DNA of 64,000 bases from Rhodoferax lacus (GTDB taxonomy: Bacteria; Pseudomonadota; Gammaproteobacteria; Burkholderiales; Burkholderiaceae_C). The notes under the pieces were generated by a model. The model had not been told where the DNA came from, did no database searches, and saw only the letters and a list, made by a program, of their open reading frames with translations. Shown here piece by piece: positions 9,535 to 18,775 of this stretch (its first letter is position 1; each line of letters starts with the position of its first letter). Location: positions 682,001 through 746,000 of the forward strand of contig NZ_QFZK01000001.1 in the NCBI RefSeq assembly GCF_003415675.1. Reading direction: 5' to 3'. The position numbers and the translations under genes are program-made.

Positions 9535-9563
9535 TTCTAAATGAGAGTCTATCTCATTTAGAA
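9535..9563. promoter_or_regulatory. Fur-box-like palindrome upstream of feoA
   Basis: TTCTAAATGAGA (9535-9546) and TCTCATTTAGAA (9552-9563) form a perfect 12-base inverted repeat with a 5-base spacer. The core TGAGA-N5-TCTCA matches the outer arms of the Fur consensus. It sits 47 bases before the feoA ATG and 28 bases after the dnaE stop region, in the only gap that can hold the feo promoter. Iron-dependent repression by Fur is the expected behaviour. Confidence 0.75.
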
Positions 9564-9591
9564 CCAAAAACCAAACAGAACAATACGCACG

Positions 9592-12500
9592 CTATTCGTA
9601 TGCGATCACCGCCCGCCCTTGGTCGGCCTGCGCACGCCAACTGGCCAGTGCCGCATCGGTCGGATAGAAGCGTGCCTCTTCCCCCAGGGCCAGCACCGCT
9701 TCCGCTCCCGAGCAGCCATCCACCGGCTCGTCCACGGCGCGCAGCACCTGCAGGCGCACACCCAGGCCGCGCACCAGTTCGCCCTGCTCCGACTGCTCGC
9801 GCTGGGCCGGAAACTCCTTGAGCAAGCGCGCAATGTCGGGGACGCGGCCATTGACTGCCACGCGCAGGTACTTGCCAAAGCGGCAACGCGCCTGCTCCAG
9901 GCTCCAGATCTGCTGGATGGTGAACTGCATGCCGCCCGAAAAACGGTCCGGCTGAGCCTTGCCCATGGCGATGATGAGTTCATCGTCTTTGAGCAAATTC
10001 TTGTGGGCGTTGAGCAGGGCCTCGTCGGCCCGCGCCTCGATGGTGGCGGACTTGTCGTCCAGCTTGAATAAACCCAGCTTGCCGCGCTGGCCGTTGATCA
10101 CCCGCAAGTCATTCACAATGCCCGCCAGCAGCTGCGGCTCGCGGGTTTCCAGCAGCTCTTCAATCGGGCGCTTGGCAAACTTGCGCACCTCGGTGGCGAC
10201 CTCGTCAAACAGGTGGCCCGAGAGGTAAAAGCCCACCGCCGTCTTCTCGAAGGTCAGGCGCTCCTTGATGCCCCAGGGCATCACCTCCACCAGATCGGGC
10301 TCTTGCGTGCTCGATCCATGGTCGTCATCGCCCATGTCGAACAGGCCGCACTGGTTGGCGTTGGCAATCGAGGCCGCGGCGAAATCAAAGGCGCGGTCTA
10401 TGGAAGCCACCAGGCTGGCACGGTTGAGTTGCAAGGTGTCAAACGCCCCGGCCTTGATGAGGGCCTCCACGCAGCGCTTGTTGATGCGGGCGCGCTCCAC
10501 GCGGCGGGCAAAGTCAAACAGGCTGGTAAAGGGTCCGGCCTCTGCGGTCGGCCCCCTGCCCTCACGCGCCGCCACAATGGCTTCAATGGCCTGCTGGCCC
10601 GTGCCCTTGATGGCGCCCAGGCCGTAGCGGATCTGCTTGTCCGAGATCGGCTCAAAACGGTGGAAGCCGCGGTTCACATTCGGTGGCTCAAACGACAGGC
10701 CCAGCTTTTCGGCGTCCTCGAACAAGACCTTGAGCTTGTCGGTGTCGTCCATTTCCACCGTCATATTGGCGCAGAAGAACTCGGCCGTGTAGTGCACCTT
10801 GATCCAGGCCGTGTGGTAGGCCAGGAGAGAGTAGGCAGCGGCGTGCGACTTGTTGAAGCCGTAGCCCGCAAACTTCTCCATCAGGTCGAACACCTCATCA
10901 GCCTTTTGCTCATCTATGCCGTTCTTGGACGCCCCAGCGCGGAAGATGGCGCGGTGCTCGGCCATCTCTTCGGCCTTCTTCTTGCCCATGGCCCGGCGCA
11001 GCATGTCGGCGCCACCCAGCGAATAGCCGCCCAGGATCTGCGCGGTCTGCATCACCTGCTCCTGGTAGACCATGATGCCGTAGGTCTCGGAGAGCATCTC
11101 GGCCACCAGCGGGTGCGGGTACTCGATCACCTCGCGCCCGTGCTTGCGCGCCACAAAGCTGGGGATCAGATCCATAGGGCCGGGGCGGTACAGGGCGTTC
11201 AGGGCAATCAGGTCTTCCAGGCGCGTGGGCTTGGCGTCGCGCAACATGCCCTGCATGCCACGGCTTTCAAACTGGAACACGGCCTCGGTCTTGCCCTCCT
11301 GAAACAGGCGGTAGACCTTGGCATCGTCCAGCGGCAGGTTCTCGTAGGCAAAGTCTTCCTGGCCGGGATGGCGCTTGATGATGAACTCGCGCGCAATCTC
11401 CAGAATGGTGAGTGTGGCCAGGCCCAAGAAGTCGAATTTGACGAGGCCAATAGCTTCCACGTCGTCCTTGTCGTACTGGCTCACCGCCGACTCGCTGCCG
11501 GGCTGCTGGTACAGGGGACAGAAGTCGGTGAGCTTGCCCGGGGCAATCAGCACGCCACCGGCGTGCATGCCGATGTTGCGGGTCAGTCCCTCGAGCTTGC
11601 GGGCCAGTTCCAGAAGCGTCTTGACGTCTTCTTCCTTGGCCTCACGCTCGGCCAGAATGGGTTCGGCCTCGCTGGCGTAGACATACTTGTCGCTCTTTTT
11701 ACCATCGGTGGGCGGCAGTTGCAGGGTGACGTTGGTGCCCGGCTTGTTGGGGATGAGTTTGCTGATGCCATCGCAAAAGGTGTAGCTCATGTCCAGCACC
11801 CGGCCCACGTCGCGCACCACACCGCGCGCGGCCATGGTGCCGAAGGTGGCGATCTGGCTGACTGCGTCCTTGCCGTATTTGTCCTTCACATAGTCGATCA
11901 CCAGATTGCGGTTGGTCTGGCAGAAGTCGATGTCGAAGTCGGGCATGGAGACGCGTTCGGGATTCAAAAAACGCTCGAACAGCAGCTTGTACTTGATCGG
12001 GTCCAGGTCGGTGATCTTGAGCGCATAGGCCACCAGCGATCCGGCGCCAGAACCCCGCCCCGGCCCCACCGGGCAGCCGTTCTTTTTGGCCCAGTTGATG
12101 AAGTCGCCCACGATCAAAAAGTAGCCCGGAAAGCCCATCTTCAGGATGGTGCCGATCTCGAACTCCAGGCGCTCCACGTATTCGGGCATACGGCTCTCCC
12201 GCTCGGCGGCATCCGGGTACAGATGCAGCATGCGGTCCTTGAGGCCCTCGTGCGAGGTGTAGCGGAAGTAATCATCCGGCGTCATACGCACGCCGTCCAC
12301 CAGGGGTGTGGGGAACTCGGGCAACTGCGGCTTGCCCAGCACCAGGCTCAGGCTGCAGCGTTTGGCAATCTCCAGGGTATTGGCAATGGCAGAGGGGATG
12401 TCAGCAAACAGCGCCTCCATCTGCGCAGCGGTCTTGAAGTACTGCTCGCGCGTGAAACGGCGCACGCGCTTGGCATTGCCCAGGATTTCGCCATCGGCAA

Positions 12501-13158
12501 TGCAGACGCGCGCCTCGTGCGCCTCGAAGTCATCGGGCTCGGTGAACTGGATCGGGTGGGTGGCCACCACCGGCAGCTTCATGGTTGCTGCCAGTTGCAC
12601 GGCGGCCATTACATGGGGCTCGTCCTCGGGGCGGCCCGCACGCTGCAGTTCCAGGTAGAAGCGGTGGGTGAAGACGCTGGAGAGCTGCAGCGCCACATCA
12701 TGGGCGCGCTCTGTGTCGCCCTGCACCAGCGCCTGCCCGACAGGCCCGGCCTGCGCGCCAGAGAGCGCAATCAGGCCCTCGTTCAATTCCTTCAGCCAGG
12801 CCAGCTTGACCACGGCCATCTGCTTGCCGCCGGTGATCTGCACGTTTTGCGTGTAGGCCCGGGCAATCAGCTCGGAGATGTTGAGGTAACCCTGCTTGTT
12901 TTGCACCAGCAGCACCATGCGCGAGGTAGCCAACGCATCGCCGCCCAGGCCTTCAAGCACGATTTCGGCGCCCAGGATGGGCTTGATGCCCTTGCCGCGC
13001 GCTTCCTTGTAGAGCTTGAGCGCGCCAAACAAGTTGCTCAGGTCGGTAATGGCCAGTGCGGGCTGGCGGTCTTTGGCTGCGGCTTTGACGACTTCGTCGA
13101 TGCGGCAGGTGGAGTCGATGACGGAAAACTCGGTGTGGAGGCGCAGGTGTACAAACAT
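9592..13158 (-). CDS. dnaE: DNA polymerase III alpha subunit
   Basis: Replicative polymerase catalytic subunit. 1188 residues, close to E. coli DnaE (1160). N-terminal PHP domain (FVHLRLHTEFSVIDSTCRIDE); the polymerase core has GPGRGSGAGSLVAYAL and PDFDIDF at about residues 405-411 with catalytic Asp residues; finger and thumb regions include EQVMQTAQILGGYSLGGADMLRRAMGKK and FAGYGFNKSHAAAYSLLAYHTAWIKVHY; a C-terminal OB region follows. ATG at 13158 gives the usual MFVHLRLHTEFS start; the longer frame back to 13218 runs through a hairpin repeat and is rejected. The gene stands alone between the feo promoter and a toxin-antitoxin pair. Confidence 0.97.
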   Translation of the reverse strand: MFVHLRLHTEFSVIDSTCRIDEVVKAAAKDRQPALAITDLSNLFGALKLYKEARGKGIKPILGAEIVLEGLGGDALATSRMVLLVQNKQGYLNISELIARAYTQNVQITGGKQMAVVKLAWLKELNEGLIALSGAQAGPVGQALVQGDTERAHDVALQLSSVFTHRFYLELQRAGRPEDEPHVMAAVQLAATMKLPVVATHPIQFTEPDDFEAHEARVCIADGEILGNAKRVRRFTREQYFKTAAQMEALFADIPSAIANTLEIAKRCSLSLVLGKPQLPEFPTPLVDGVRMTPDDYFRYTSHEGLKDRMLHLYPDAAERESRMPEYVERLEFEIGTILKMGFPGYFLIVGDFINWAKKNGCPVGPGRGSGAGSLVAYALKITDLDPIKYKLLFERFLNPERVSMPDFDIDFCQTNRNLVIDYVKDKYGKDAVSQIATFGTMAARGVVRDVGRVLDMSYTFCDGISKLIPNKPGTNVTLQLPPTDGKKSDKYVYASEAEPILAEREAKEEDVKTLLELARKLEGLTRNIGMHAGGVLIAPGKLTDFCPLYQQPGSESAVSQYDKDDVEAIGLVKFDFLGLATLTILEIAREFIIKRHPGQEDFAYENLPLDDAKVYRLFQEGKTEAVFQFESRGMQGMLRDAKPTRLEDLIALNALYRPGPMDLIPSFVARKHGREVIEYPHPLVAEMLSETYGIMVYQEQVMQTAQILGGYSLGGADMLRRAMGKKKAEEMAEHRAIFRAGASKNGIDEQKADEVFDLMEKFAGYGFNKSHAAAYSLLAYHTAWIKVHYTAEFFCANMTVEMDDTDKLKVLFEDAEKLGLSFEPPNVNRGFHRFEPISDKQIRYGLGAIKGTGQQAIEAIVAAREGRGPTAEAGPFTSLFDFARRVERARINKRCVEALIKAGAFDTLQLNRASLVASIDRAFDFAAASIANANQCGLFDMGDDDHGSSTQEPDLVEVMPWGIKERLTFEKTAVGFYLSGHLFDEVATEVRKFAKRPIEELLETREPQLLAGIVNDLRVINGQRGKLGLFKLDDKSATIEARADEALLNAHKNLLKDDELIIAMGKAQPDRFSGGMQFTIQQIWSLEQARCRFGKYLRVAVNGRVPDIARLLKEFPAQREQSEQGELVRGLGVRLQVLRAVDEPVDGCSGAEAVLALGEEARFYPTDAALASWRAQADQGRAVIAYE

Positions 13159-13196
13159 CTCTGCATTGTAGGTTTTTGACTCCCCCATCCCCCCCG

Positions 13197-13222
13197 CCCC
13201 TTGCCCCCGTCGGGACAAGGGG
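13197..13222. repeat. GC-rich hairpin in the dnaE leader
   Basis: CCCCTTG (13197-13203) pairs with CAAGGGG (13216-13222), and an inner CCCG-T-CGGG extends the stem. It lies 39 bases upstream of the dnaE ATG and would be in its 5' leader. No T-run on either side, so terminator function is not supported. The rest of the 13159-13283 gap shows only a poly-C stretch. Confidence 0.55.
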
Positions 13223-13283
13223 AGCCTGAAGCGGACAGCCGATTTGGTTTTGTCGCGCCGGTTGCGGAATTAAGGGCCACAGG

Positions 13284-13592
13284 CTAGTGGTAGTCGCTTT
13301 CGCGTTGGTGCCGCACAGCGGTAATCAGCACGGTTGCGTCGTCAATGATTTCGAACAAGGCGACAAAACCAGACGCTCCGAATGAAATGACCAACTCGCG
13401 CACCAAGGAACCCAGCTTGCCATCCGCCGCTTTGCGACAGGAAAAGGGGCTATGCCGAAGCAGCGCGTAGCCGCTTTCAATTGCTGCCAATGCACGGTCT
13501 GCCACATCGGGAGACAGTTCTAGGGAAAACAAGTACAGCCGCTCCAGATCCTCTTGCGCCTCCGGTGCCAAGAGCACCCGGTACGCGTTCAT
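13284..13592 (-). CDS. parE: ParE/RelE-superfamily toxin
   Basis: 102 residues. Pattern YRVLLAPEAQEDLERLYLFSLELSPDVADRALAAIESGYALL followed by VRELVISFGASGFVALFEIIDDATVLITAVRHQRE, which is the fold pattern of ParE-type toxins ending in the conserved RHQRE tail. ParE relatives poison gyrase, but RelE-like mRNA cleavage cannot be excluded from sequence. Its start overlaps the end of the upstream antitoxin gene by 4 bases (ATGA, 13589-13592), giving translational coupling. Confidence 0.85.
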   Translation of the reverse strand: MNAYRVLLAPEAQEDLERLYLFSLELSPDVADRALAAIESGYALLRHSPFSCRKAADGKLGSLVRELVISFGASGFVALFEIIDDATVLITAVRHQRESDYH

Positions 13593-13861
13593 GCTTTTGC
13601 AGACGCCTTGCGTTTCTTGCCAAGCGCCCGCAAGCGGACCAAGCTGTCTTCCGCGCTGATCGTTACACCCGTTTCGCGTGCGCGGGCGCCTGCGGCCATG
13701 CCGCGCGCCAGGAATGCGCGCTCACTCTGGCGCAATGCAATATGGCGACGCAGGCTGTCTTCGATAAACATGGACAGGGACTCCCCGGCATCCAGCAAGG
13801 CTTCGGCTTCGGCCCGAATTTCTGGCAAGACACGCACCGTAGGAAGGGTGGCAGTTTTCAT
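13589..13861 (-). CDS. Antitoxin partner of the ParE-like toxin
   Basis: 90 residues. The N-terminal part (KTATLPTVRVLPEIRAEAEALLDAGESLSMFIEDSLRRHIALRQ) has the beta-strand and two-helix pattern of a ribbon-helix-helix DNA binder; the basic C-terminal tail (LRALGKKRKASAKA) would wrap the toxin. Order antitoxin-toxin with a 4-base overlap is typical. The 91-base gap 13862-13952 to trhO holds the divergent promoters; no clear operator palindrome was found there. Confidence 0.8.
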   Translation of the reverse strand: MKTATLPTVRVLPEIRAEAEALLDAGESLSMFIEDSLRRHIALRQSERAFLARGMAAGARARETGVTISAEDSLVRLRALGKKRKASAKA

Positions 13862-13952
13862 GCAATGACCTCACGAAAGTTGTAATGCAATTGTATTTCA
13901 TCCTCCTTCACTCAACCAATGCCCATCAACCAGGACACTTAAAATCCAATAC

Positions 13953-14708
13953 GTGAACCCCATCCTCAACATCTCAGCCTACAAATTCATCCCCCTGCCC
14001 GACGCAGCCGTCTTACGTGAGCTGCTTCTGCAGCGCGCCAACGCACTGCAACTCAAAGGCACCATCCTGTTGGCCGAAGAAGGCATCAACCTGTTTCTGG
14101 CCGGGCCCGAATGGTATGTGCGGGGCTTTGTGGCCCAGTTGCATGGCGATGCACGCTTTGCCGATATCCAACCGAAGGAAAGCTGGTCGGACCGCCAGCC
14201 CTTCAAGAAGATGCTGGTCAAGGTCAAGCGCGAAATCATCCGCATGGACCACCCCACCATCCGACCGTCGGAAGGCCGCGCACCGGCAGTCTCACCGGCT
14301 ACTGTGAAGCGCTGGCTGGACCAGGGCCATGACGATGCAGGTCGCCCGGTGGTGACGCTGGACACGCGCAACGATTTCGAAGTGGATGCAGGCACTTTCG
14401 TGGGTGCCATTGACTGGCGCATCACCAAGTTCACCGAATTTCCGCAAGCCGTGCGGGACCACAAGGCCGAACTGGAAGACAAGACCGTGGTGAGCTTTTG
14501 CACCGGCGGCATCCGCTGCGAGAAGGCCGCCATTCTGATGCACGACCTGGGCCTGCCCCATGTGTACCAGTTGGAGGGCGGCATCCTCAAGTACTTCGAG
14601 GAAGTGGGCGGCGCGCACTACCAAGGTGGCTGCTTTGTGTTTGACGAGCGACGTGCGGTGGACGCCGCGCTGAATGCCGCGCCCGAACTGGCAAGCCCCG
14701 TAGCCTGA
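13953..14708 (+). CDS. trhO: tRNA uridine-34 hydroxylase TrhO (rhodanese family)
   Basis: Oxygen-dependent hydroxylation of U34 in certain tRNAs, the first step towards 5-alkoxyuridine (YceA family). 251 residues: an N-terminal acylphosphatase-like domain (about 1-95, with [17 protein letters not shown]) and a rhodanese domain (about 110-225) with [11 protein letters not shown]; Cys183 is the loop cysteine. Starts at GTG 13953. Ends exactly where the convergent pilE gene ends: stops at 14706-14708 and 14709-14711, with no room for a terminator. Confidence 0.92.
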   Translation: MNPILNISAYKFIPLPDAAVLRELLLQRANALQLKGTILLAEEGINLFLAGPEWYVRGFVAQLHGDARFADIQPKESWSDRQPFKKMLVKVKREIIRMDHPTIRPSEGRAPAVSPATVKRWLDQGHDDAGRPVVTLDTRNDFEVDAGTFVGAIDWRITKFTEFPQAVRDHKAELEDKTVVSFCTGGIRCEKAAILMHDLGLPHVYQLEGGILKYFEEVGGAHYQGGCFVFDERRAVDAALNAAPELASPVA

Positions 14709-15143
14709 CTACTGCCCCCAGCAACTGGCCACGGTGCCGGCACTGACGCCCTTTTGCCCCAGGTCGGTATAGGTGAAGGTGCCGCAGCTGTCGTTGGCCT
14801 GCGCCCCAGAGGGCACTGCCTGCAGGGTGAAAGAGGCAGGGGCACTGGCCGTAGCTGCTGGGGTTGCTGCCACACTCACATTGAAATACGTAGTGGTGGC
14901 TGACGGCACGGGGTTGGGGTCTGCGGCAAAGCCCAGCGAGGTCATGCTGCCCGCATAGGTGTTGTTGGTGGTGTAGTAACGCGCTTGCCGGCTGGCCGTG
15001 TCCAGCAGACTGTTGATCGCTTCGGTGCGGTGTGACTTGAGGATAAAAGAGGTGTAAGCAGGTATGGCCACTGCGGCCAGCACGCCCACGATCACCACCA
15101 CAATCATCAGTTCCACCAGCGTGAACCCTTTGGATTTCGTCAT
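14709..15143 (-). CDS. pilE: Type IV pilin PilE-like protein
   Basis: 144 residues. Class III leader MTKSK, then the processing site G|FTLVELMIVVVIVGVLAAVAIPAY with the conserved Glu5. Two Cys in the C-terminal part (DSCGTFTYTDLGQKGVSAGTVASCW) can form the D-loop disulfide. Start at 15143 is preferred: GGGAG lies 9 bases ahead and the ATG overlaps the pilY1 stop as ATGA. An in-frame ATG at 15158 has no such site. Last gene of the minor-pilin operon, the position of PilE in Pseudomonas (fimU-pilVWXY1-E). Confidence 0.9.
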   Translation of the reverse strand: MTKSKGFTLVELMIVVVIVGVLAAVAIPAYTSFILKSHRTEAINSLLDTASRQARYYTTNNTYAGSMTSLGFAADPNPVPSATTTYFNVSVAATPAATASAPASFTLQAVPSGAQANDSCGTFTYTDLGQKGVSAGTVASCWGQ

Positions 15144-18100
15144 CGTATTTGCTCCCATGAAACGCGCCTGACTGTTACCCCACCTTGCGGGTTGATTTTG
15201 GTAATGGTGGGGTTGCCACCTATGGTCTGGTTCACCACATACTGCTGGCTGCCCACCGTCACGATATAGGGTTTGCCTACTCCACTTTGCATGATGCCCA
15301 CAATGGATGCGTTGGCTGACCCGACGACAAAACTGCCCGTCAGATCAGGAAAGGCATTTTGGACAAAACCACCGCCCGACGCCATATTGAAGGCCATGGT
15401 CCACCCCGTTGGCGTCGCTGCCCTGCACTGTCCGGCCACTGCCGTACCCGGAGGAATGACGGTATTCACAAACAGTGCCCCGCCCTGGAATACCGGGTTG
15501 TATATGAGTTGCTCACCCGAAACGGGGAAGTCAAAGTACCAGCCGTACTTGTTGTACGCGCTGCAGCCGGCAATGCTGGCACTGCCCTGCCAGCACACGG
15601 TGCTGACGGCCGCCGTGCGGGTCTGTCCGTTGGTGGATGTCAGGCTATCTGCCAGCAAATCAGTCTTGGAGAAAGTGCGGTACGGCGACGTGGTGATCTG
15701 GGGCAGGGATGCAAACTTGACCGTCGATGCTGGAATGGAAACGCCTGCCGCCGTGGTTCTGCCATTGTTCCAGGCAACCATGTCCCAGTCCCACAGGCCA
15801 TAGACAGACTGTGTTCCGCTGGCATAGGTCGTTGCCGATGTGGCAGTAAACGGATTGGCACGGCCCGTGCCTACCCCCAGCAGCACCCTTTGCCCCAGAC
15901 GCGGCAGTGCGACAACCGTGGGGACCACTTGCGTGGTAATCGGATGGGTGGAGCCTGCGCTATAGAGCGGGGTTGCCGTGGGCTGGCCGAACGTGGAAAC
16001 CGCCCAGTCTGCCGGGTCGTTGCTGGTCAGATCAAAACGCCAGACCTGCCCCAGCAAATCGCCCGCGTAAAGATAGTCGGAGACATGGTCACCATCCAGA
16101 TCGGCAGATGAGACGTATGCAATGCCATTGGGGCTGGTACTGGAGCCAGAACCTGTGTCCAGCCAAGTGAAGGTGACGGCCCCGGTTGATGCGTTGATCA
16201 GGCCTACGAATACACCTGCACGCTGGTTCGTGCTGGCATATCCGTTGCCAAAGATGATGGCCCATTGGCCGTTGTGCAGTCGGCGCACGATGGGTGTGCC
16301 GTAAGTATAGCCCAGGTTGTCGCCACAGGCTGTGCTTGCGTTCACACAGCTTGTGAGCGTGGTCGGCGTCCAGTCGCCCTTGACCAGGCTGGCGGCATTG
16401 GCCTCTGAAAATGCGGTGGTTCCAGTAGCGGTGCCCTCGGGGTCGGTTACATCGAGTACAAAAATTTCCTGGCCACCAGCGCCTAGGCCACTGACAAGCC
16501 AGGTGTGCCAAGCTCCGTCGTAATACACATCGCCAAAACCGGGCGCTGCATCAGCAAAGTAATAGTGTCCGTAGGTCGGGCTGGTCAGTTTGACCACATT
16601 GGTAGTGGCCAAGGTGCTGGCGGGCACAAAACCAATCACTTCCCGGCCATCATTGAGCGTGCTGCTGTAGCTGCCGTCCGCATTGTTGCGACCCGACCGG
16701 AAGCCGTGCAGGATGCCGTCGTTGCTACCGGTATAGACCACGTTCAGGCGCTGTGCCAGGTCGCTTTTGAAGGTGGTGTGGGAACTCTCACTACCCGTGC
16801 TGGCATAGAGCAGATCGGAAATCGACGAACCGTAGTTGAGCGAAGGCGGGCCAACCCAGGTCGGGCTGGAGTTCACCACATCGCCCAGCACACCGGCTCT
16901 GGCACGCAACAGGCCGGGTGGTGTTGCGGTCTGCTCATTGCTGCGGCCACCACGCAACCAGTCCAGCCTGTTTTGTCCGCCGGTGTCAGTAGAGTTCAAA
17001 ACGGCCTTTTGATCGGTTGACAGCGAGTCCCATTGGAAAGAAACACCGCTGGAGCCGTCCCAGGTCAGGAGCTTGCGGCTGCTCGGGCCCAGCAACTTGG
17101 ACGACGTAATGGCAACGCCCGTTGTCGCGCAGGCGCCGCCGGTCAGCACGCAATTGCCGTCCCAGGTCGGTGTACCCACTGACACCGCACTGGAACTCGT
17201 GACGATCGGCTGCGACATCACAGACCCGGTCCAGAAGTTCGGGTTGTAGGAAGCCGTATAGACCTGCGTGCCGGTTTTCACCTGCCCGGCCTGCACGGTA
17301 TTGGCACCGGCACCGCTGGCGGACTCCACCGGCTCAGCCAGGAAGCAGCTGATGTCATGGTTGTTGGTTGAGCCCCCGGTTGCAGCTGCAAAGCCGAAGC
17401 GGAACGATGCAGGCAAGGGGCCATTGCTGGCGGTGATAGGCCAGTTGGTCAGCACCTGCTGGTAGGCACCGCCGTTGTAGCTGTACATAAAGTTCAGGCC
17501 ACCAGCGGGTGTGATCATCAGCTTGTAGGTGATGGGCGTGGCCTGTGCGCGGCTGGATGTATTCTCGTTGGCAATGGGCTGGCTCTGAGGCAACACCCAA
17601 TAGCCACCGGGGATGACGGCGTAATTTTGTACAGCGATGGAAATGCTTGCGTTTGTCGGATTGGCAATGGTGCCTGCGGTGTTGGGCAGGGCTACTGTGA
17701 ATGTTCCTGTGCCAACGCCGGTTACGACGTACGAGCCGACGATGGAGGTTCCGTTGACCTTGGGCGGGTTGCTGCCACTGCTGCTGCCAATCACCACTGT
17801 GTCGCCCACCCGCACTACGGAAGCTGCTGTCGAGGTAATGGTCAGTACATTGCCGGCCCACGACAGGGCGGTCGATGCAGCACTATAGGTACCCGAAGAT
17901 CCGTTCTGAAGCAGGCCCGTACTGCAGGTGCTGCGCACTGCCGATTGCCGGTTGCTGGAGCCCGCAGAAGCGGGATACAGTGAACTGTAATTCTGGTTCA
18001 ACCAGTACCAGCTCACATTGCCAGCACCGCGCAAGCCGATGCGGTTGGACTGGTAGGTTCCGCTGCCCCAGCTGTTGTAACCGTTGGCACCGCCGCTGGC

Positions 18101-18721
18101 AGTCTGGGCGGGAATGCCGGTGGAGGTGTTGTCCCCGCTATTCAAAAAATTGCCGTATTCGTCCATGCCCAGGCCCAGGTAGGCCCCGGTCAAACCGTTG
18201 TACGGTGCGTTCCCGTTTGAACAACTGTAGGACAGGCTGCCGCCCACAGCACCAATATTCGAAATGGTGCTGGTGCCACTAACCAGGGTTGTGCCAACGC
18301 TCCCGTCCATCAGAAAGAAAGAAATTCCGTCAGCCCCCAGTCCGCCTGTGCCTCCGCGATCGCCGCCAAAGGTGTAGGTGCTGAAGGTGACTTGCAATCC
18401 CTGGTTGGTCGGAAATGTGTAGTTGGACACAATGGCGCCGCGCTGGTTGCCTGAGGCAGGTGTCAGGCGCAAGGCTCCGCTGCCCACTGCGTCTGGGGAC
18501 GACATGTTGCAGCCGGGGATCTTGCTGTTGCTGCTGCTGTTGTTGGAGGACGTACCGGCCGTCAAACAGGCATAGGACAGGGCAGACCAGTCATTGGCAT
18601 CTGCAGCCTGGGTGAAGTCGTCGGAAATCACGGCGGCCTCCACACGTGGCAACTGGCAGGCAGCAATCGGCAACAGGAGCATCGCCAGTCGCAAGACCCT
18701 TGGTGTGTACATAGTGAACAT
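15140..18721 (-). CDS. pilY1: PilY1-type pilus tip adhesin with lectin-like N-terminal domain
   Basis: 1193 residues. After a signal sequence (LAMLLLPIAACQLPRVEA; the IAAC could also act as a lipobox) comes a region of about 420 residues with GADGISFFLMDGS and LGLGMDEYGNFLNSGDN, typical of legume/L-type lectin-like folds, instead of the von Willebrand A domain of Pseudomonas PilY1. The C-terminal half is the PilY1 beta-propeller: LGDVVNSSPTWVG, NVVYTGSNDGILHGF, and a calcium-loop candidate DLDGDHVSDYLYAGD. Start 18721 has AAGGAA 7 bases upstream. The 54-base gap to pilX contains this site. Expected at the pilus tip, in surface attachment and pilus extension control. Confidence 0.9.
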   Translation of the reverse strand: MFTMYTPRVLRLAMLLLPIAACQLPRVEAAVISDDFTQAADANDWSALSYACLTAGTSSNNSSSNSKIPGCNMSSPDAVGSGALRLTPASGNQRGAIVSNYTFPTNQGLQVTFSTYTFGGDRGGTGGLGADGISFFLMDGSVGTTLVSGTSTISNIGAVGGSLSYSCSNGNAPYNGLTGAYLGLGMDEYGNFLNSGDNTSTGIPAQTASGGANGYNSWGSGTYQSNRIGLRGAGNVSWYWLNQNYSSLYPASAGSSNRQSAVRSTCSTGLLQNGSSGTYSAASTALSWAGNVLTITSTAASVVRVGDTVVIGSSSGSNPPKVNGTSIVGSYVVTGVGTGTFTVALPNTAGTIANPTNASISIAVQNYAVIPGGYWVLPQSQPIANENTSSRAQATPITYKLMITPAGGLNFMYSYNGGAYQQVLTNWPITASNGPLPASFRFGFAAATGGSTNNHDISCFLAEPVESASGAGANTVQAGQVKTGTQVYTASYNPNFWTGSVMSQPIVTSSSAVSVGTPTWDGNCVLTGGACATTGVAITSSKLLGPSSRKLLTWDGSSGVSFQWDSLSTDQKAVLNSTDTGGQNRLDWLRGGRSNEQTATPPGLLRARAGVLGDVVNSSPTWVGPPSLNYGSSISDLLYASTGSESSHTTFKSDLAQRLNVVYTGSNDGILHGFRSGRNNADGSYSSTLNDGREVIGFVPASTLATTNVVKLTSPTYGHYYFADAAPGFGDVYYDGAWHTWLVSGLGAGGQEIFVLDVTDPEGTATGTTAFSEANAASLVKGDWTPTTLTSCVNASTACGDNLGYTYGTPIVRRLHNGQWAIIFGNGYASTNQRAGVFVGLINASTGAVTFTWLDTGSGSSTSPNGIAYVSSADLDGDHVSDYLYAGDLLGQVWRFDLTSNDPADWAVSTFGQPTATPLYSAGSTHPITTQVVPTVVALPRLGQRVLLGVGTGRANPFTATSATTYASGTQSVYGLWDWDMVAWNNGRTTAAGVSIPASTVKFASLPQITTSPYRTFSKTDLLADSLTSTNGQTRTAAVSTVCWQGSASIAGCSAYNKYGWYFDFPVSGEQLIYNPVFQGGALFVNTVIPPGTAVAGQCRAATPTGWTMAFNMASGGGFVQNAFPDLTGSFVVGSANASIVGIMQSGVGKPYIVTVGSQQYVVNQTIGGNPTITKINPQGGVTVRRVSWEQIR

Positions 18722-18775
18722 GGTATTTCCTTCTAGCCTGTGGATGCTCCGCCCTTGGACGTCTGGCCGAATGTG

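Noticed and set aside
7707..9821. Plus-strand open frame of 704 codons opposite feoB/feoA
   Set aside because: Antisense shadow; the Gln/His/Arg-rich product has no recognisable domain and it runs through the feo promoter.
10213..13179. Very long open frame (988 codons) on the plus strand opposite dnaE
   Set aside because: It mirrors dnaE codon structure in high-GC DNA; product is low-complexity His/Gly/Val/Leu-rich with no family motif. dnaE on the other strand is certain.
13159..13218. Longer dnaE start at 13218
   Set aside because: Would translate the leader hairpin and poly-C stretch; the conserved start MFVHLRLHTEFS is at 13158.
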